A stretch of DNA of 64,000 bases from Limnoperna fortunei (Eukaryota; Mollusca; Bivalvia; Mytilida; Modiolidae). Below the pieces are notes generated by a model. That model saw only the letters and a list, made by a program, of their open reading frames with translations. It did no database searches and was not told where the DNA came from. Location: positions 50,545,644-50,609,643 of the forward strand of contig OX104113.1 in the NCBI GenBank assembly GCA_944474755.1, read 5' to 3'. The translations under genes were made by a program, and so were the position numbers. Positions 62,301 to 64,000 of the stretch are shown here, piece by piece. The first letter of the stretch is position 1. The number at the start of each line of letters is the position of its first letter.

Positions 62301-64000
62301 ATTTCATTGTGTTAGGTTTTCATGTCGTCTGCTGCTTAAAATAATATATTGGTTGGCAATCATTTCTTATTGTGGTCCAAACTATAACCTTGCGAACTGA
62401 TTATGTCATTGTACTAATGTTCAATTAAAAGTTGTGTTAGTATTCAATATATACCATTCTCTATTTCAGATATCAACGAATGTGAGTCATCACCGTGCCA
62501 AAATGGTGCTGTATGTACCAACATGATAAATAAATATACTTGTGCTTGCAAACCTGGATATACAGGGGTTAATTGTGAGACAGGTAACTACACCCTCTAG
62601 CAAATTAACTGTATTTGTCTGTATTTAACAGATAGGATTGTTCAAAATGATATTATGTTATGCAGTTTGTAAACGAGGTGGTATCAATCGAAAATGTTAG
62701 ATGTTATTATAATATCACGTTTTACAATTGAATAGTACTGCAAAACAGAATGCTATACATAATATGTTACGTTTCATACATCATTAACTGTAGTAGTCAT
62801 TCATGTAAGGCTGGTTTTTTGTATTGTTTTTGAGTAAAATATCATTCTAGATACCTAGGATATAAAATTTACACGAGTTGTATTAAGTCAAGACGCCTGA
62901 CTGGCGATCAAGCAGAAATATGGGAAAGCCCAACAATAAATGTATTGGTGAGCTATTATCATCACAATTTTTAAAAACAATTATGTCACATCCGGCTAAA
63001 ACCATTTACAACTTGAGAATATAAATTCATTAGAATATACAACATTTTCGTAATTTTGTGACGTTGAACCTGTTCAATAACTTATGTATTATTTAATGTA
63101 GGTATGTTCTTTATTGTGTACATAACCTATAAACATTAATATGTGTAAATGAATCCAGATTAAATAATTGCAGACATAAACGAGTGCCAGTCATCCCCTT
63201 GTAAAAATAATGGTATTTGTACCGATAAAGTCAATTCTTATAGTTGTACGTGTAAGCCAGGATATACTGGAGCCAGTTGTGAGATAGGCAAGTTTAATAA
63301 TGTGTTGTATTGTTCACCTTGTGCTCTTTTAAAATAAAAATGACTGATGTTCATTTTTAAAATTGTCTAAGTGTTTTGTTTGTCTAATTTTACAACAATG
63401 AACTAATATAACGGCAGTATACATTTTAATTTTAATATATGTCATGTAAATTCTTCATAATTATCTAAGAATATAGCTTTATGAACTAGATCTCATCTCA
63501 AAATATTCGAAATATTTGTAAAATATACATTTAAATTGTAGACATTAATGAATGTCAATCATTGCCATGTCAAAATAACGCTACATGTACAGATAAAGTG
63601 AATGCTTACTTATGCGTGTGTCAACCAGGATATGCTGGTCTCAACTGCCAAACAGGTATAAGCGAAAGTAAGATCTTGTGTTGTTTATGGGTATAAAAGT
63701 AGGTAGGTTTAATACTAAAACAAGTATAAATTTATTAGTTGGTAAACTATAGTTTCAGAAAAAACGAGAGAATTTGAATGTGGAATTTTATTTAATATAT
63801 TAGATATATATTTGTTCTCCATGGTTTTTACAAAACATTCTTAAAACAAATATCACAGAAATAGGTTGTGAATGGACATTACATATAAATAGCAGCCAGA
63901 ATTGTGTAGCGTATATTTCAGAAATTGTATCAGCAATTTCAACTTTTAGAAATTGTATAATTGTGTGTGGGCTAGAAATAGAAACAGATAAAACCCCAGC
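53324..64000 (+). CDS. Secreted SUEL lectin with EGF repeats (3' end outside window)
   Basis: Exons: 53324-53384 (signal peptide [20 protein letters not shown]), 55620-55904 (SUEL domain, residues 21-115), then EGF exons 57846-57959, 58841-58954, 59920-60033, 61001-61120, 62470-62583, 63174-63287 and 63542-63655. All joins are phase 1 and the frame stays open. The SUEL exon has [25 protein letters not shown] and [13 protein letters not shown], all canonical. The EGF units are 38-40 residues with six Cys. Several begin D-I/V-N-E-C as in calcium-binding EGF, but the conserved Asn/Tyr hydroxylation pattern is only partly visible. No stop or membrane span is reached, so the protein may be secreted or membrane-bound. 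One further EGF exon at 58.16 kb is decayed. The intron after 63287 has a GC donor. Binding of sugars on cells or matrix is inferred from the family. Confidence 0.9.
53975..54904 (-). pseudogene. LINE (non-LTR retrotransposon) reverse-transcriptase C-terminus, broken
   Basis: The minus strand reads [16 protein letters not shown], then [37 protein letters not shown] and, after a frameshift near 54570, [20 protein letters not shown]. These are the closing motifs of jockey/CR1/RTE-type reverse transcriptases (Q-x-A-Q-N-K, F-Y-x-S-x-x-x-W-N-x-L-P). At least one stop and one frameshift disable it. The 3' end near 53975 carries a short tag-repeat tail. 5' truncated; it sits in the first intron of the SUEL-EGF gene. 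Confidence 0.8.
55620..55904 (+). CDS. Exon 2: SUEL lectin domain
   Basis: 285 nt, phase 1-1, between 'tattttcag' and GTAATT. YGR and DPCPGT motifs are intact, with the full set of SUEL cysteines. Confidence 0.92.
57400..57630 (-). repeat. Family A SINE-like element, tail-truncated
   Basis: 'tcttcaaaagggttctttag', 'ccaaacactatggtcc', 'caacgaggggtcatcc', 'gtgggttgagcac' and 'cctcacagaatggtcc'. Lies just before an EGF exon. Confidence 0.7.
57846..57959 (+). CDS. EGF exon 1
   Basis: [28 protein letters not shown]. Six Cys, phase 1-1, acceptor 'atttcag', donor GTAATC. Confidence 0.9.
58158..58249 (+). pseudogene. Decayed EGF exon
   Basis: It reads [17 protein letters not shown] then [13 protein letters not shown], with a donor-like GTATAT. 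The N-terminal part with the first Cys is missing, and the second Cys has become Arg (CGC for TGC). The preceding AG would give the wrong start. It is likely skipped; its neighbours join in frame without it. Confidence 0.7.
58530..58760 (-). repeat. Family A SINE-like element, diverged
   Basis: 'aggacatgcacaaattata', 'acaaataaatc', 'gttgggttgggttggg', 'tttgtagcagatacaat', 'aatctacaaaagatgtcttt' and 'gttactctcttgaaacgtta'. Confidence 0.55.
58841..58954 (+). CDS. EGF exon 2
   Basis: [29 protein letters not shown]. Six Cys; the usual PGY before the last loop is replaced by FSF. Donor GTACGT. Confidence 0.9.
59375..59515 (-). repeat. Family A SINE-like element, fragment
   Basis: 'caggacgatagaacgttaac', 'aaataataaata', 'gaggtggacagg' and 'tttagccttgtgtacggc'. 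Confidence 0.55.
59920..60033 (+). CDS. EGF exon 3
   Basis: [27 protein letters not shown]. Six Cys, no DINE start, phase 1-1, donor GTACGT. Confidence 0.9.
60300..60480 (+). repeat. Family A SINE-like element, degenerate fragment
   Basis: 'gtggatagaggttgcttgtc', 'ataatacggaaagtcttgg' and 'gctcgataaagacggc'. Low similarity. Confidence 0.4.
61001..61120 (+). CDS. EGF exon 4
   Basis: [29 protein letters not shown]. Six Cys; two residues longer than the others at the start. Donor GTAATC. Confidence 0.88.
61370..61585 (-). repeat. Dispersed repeat (family F), copy of 34.04 kb
   Basis: 'catgggtacactcatgtgct', 'cgcacgagtaggcaacgctt' and 'tagacaccggtcaagttact'. Directly followed by a family B SINE. 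Confidence 0.65.
61594..61787 (-). repeat. Family B tRNA-derived SINE, head-truncated
   Basis: 'gtttgtttgaatggtgtta', 'gccattttcagcaattttta', 'aacccccgacctgcggtggg' and 'tgcagtgagaatcgaaccca'. Confidence 0.8.
62261..62334 (+). other. Stable hairpin of ~74 nt
   Basis: Arms 62261-62289 and 62309-62334 pair through CAGCAG/CTGCTG, ATGAAAACCT/AGGTTTTCAT and TGACA/TGTTA, with a small bulge and a loop of about 15-20 nt. The size is like a microRNA precursor or a small palindromic transposon. It is in an intron of the SUEL-EGF gene. Confidence 0.5.
62470..62583 (+). CDS. EGF exon 5
   Basis: [29 protein letters not shown]. Calcium-binding-type start, donor GTAACT. Confidence 0.92.
63174..63287 (+). 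CDS. EGF exon 6, ends at a GC donor
   Basis: [29 protein letters not shown]. Phase 1 is kept only if the intron begins GCAAGT (AG|GCAAGT). Confidence 0.9.
63542..63655 (+). CDS. EGF exon 7
   Basis: [29 protein letters not shown]. Acceptor 'attgtag', donor GTATAA. The gene continues past the window. Confidence 0.9.

Overview
The window is eukaryotic, AT-rich and metazoan. Coding exons are short and separated by long introns with GT-AG (occasionally GC-AG) boundaries. The domain mix is SUEL/rhamnose-binding lectin, LDL-receptor class A (LDLa), trypsin and EGF. Dispersed tRNA-derived SINEs, 'ctgtaactttt' satellite-like units and a Ty3/gypsy retrotransposon are also present. Together these fit a lophotrochozoan, most likely a bivalve mollusc. 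The species assignment is inference; no ribosomal or mitochondrial marker is present.

Layout. (1) 1-5.0 kb: the 3' part of a Ty3/gypsy LTR retrotransposon, with pol open from the window edge, a second small ORF with zinc-finger and coiled-coil character, a polypurine tract and a probable 3' LTR. (2) 5-19.5 kb: no confident host gene. This stretch is packed with repeats: a ~150-bp imperfect tandem repeat, a 48-bp minisatellite, an array of ~250-bp units with exon-like segments, satellite-like units and SINEs. (3) 19.6-23.3 kb, minus strand: a complete five-exon gene for a secreted protein, signal peptide-SUEL-SUEL-LDLa-SUEL, about 358 aa. (4) 26.9-28.2 kb, plus strand: a probable decayed trypsin-like gene. 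(5) 30.2-44.25 kb, minus strand: a twelve-exon mosaic protease gene, signal peptide-SUEL lectin-five LDLa-trypsin, about 568 aa, with an intact catalytic triad and a possible alternative terminal exon. (6) 44.3-53.3 kb: intergenic, with SINEs. (7) 53.3-64 kb, plus strand: a signal peptide-SUEL-EGF repeat gene running off the window edge, with at least seven good EGF exons and one decayed EGF exon. A broken LINE reverse-transcriptase fragment lies in its first intron.

The three host genes share one construction rule. A small signal-peptide exon ends in phase 1 and is followed by a SUEL exon with both ends in phase 1, then by further phase 1-1 cassettes (LDLa, EGF, SUEL). This is a local family built by exon shuffling and duplication. 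The most striking product is the fusion of a carbohydrate-binding SUEL domain, an LDLa array and a trypsin-specificity protease in one secreted chain. By analogy (inference only) it resembles a one-polypeptide version of a lectin plus its associated protease.

At least fifteen copies or fragments of one ~400-bp element (called family A here) and six of a tRNA-headed SINE (family B) are scattered through the window. Target-site duplications on several copies, and a shared 3' tail, suggest that both families are moved by the same LINE machinery.
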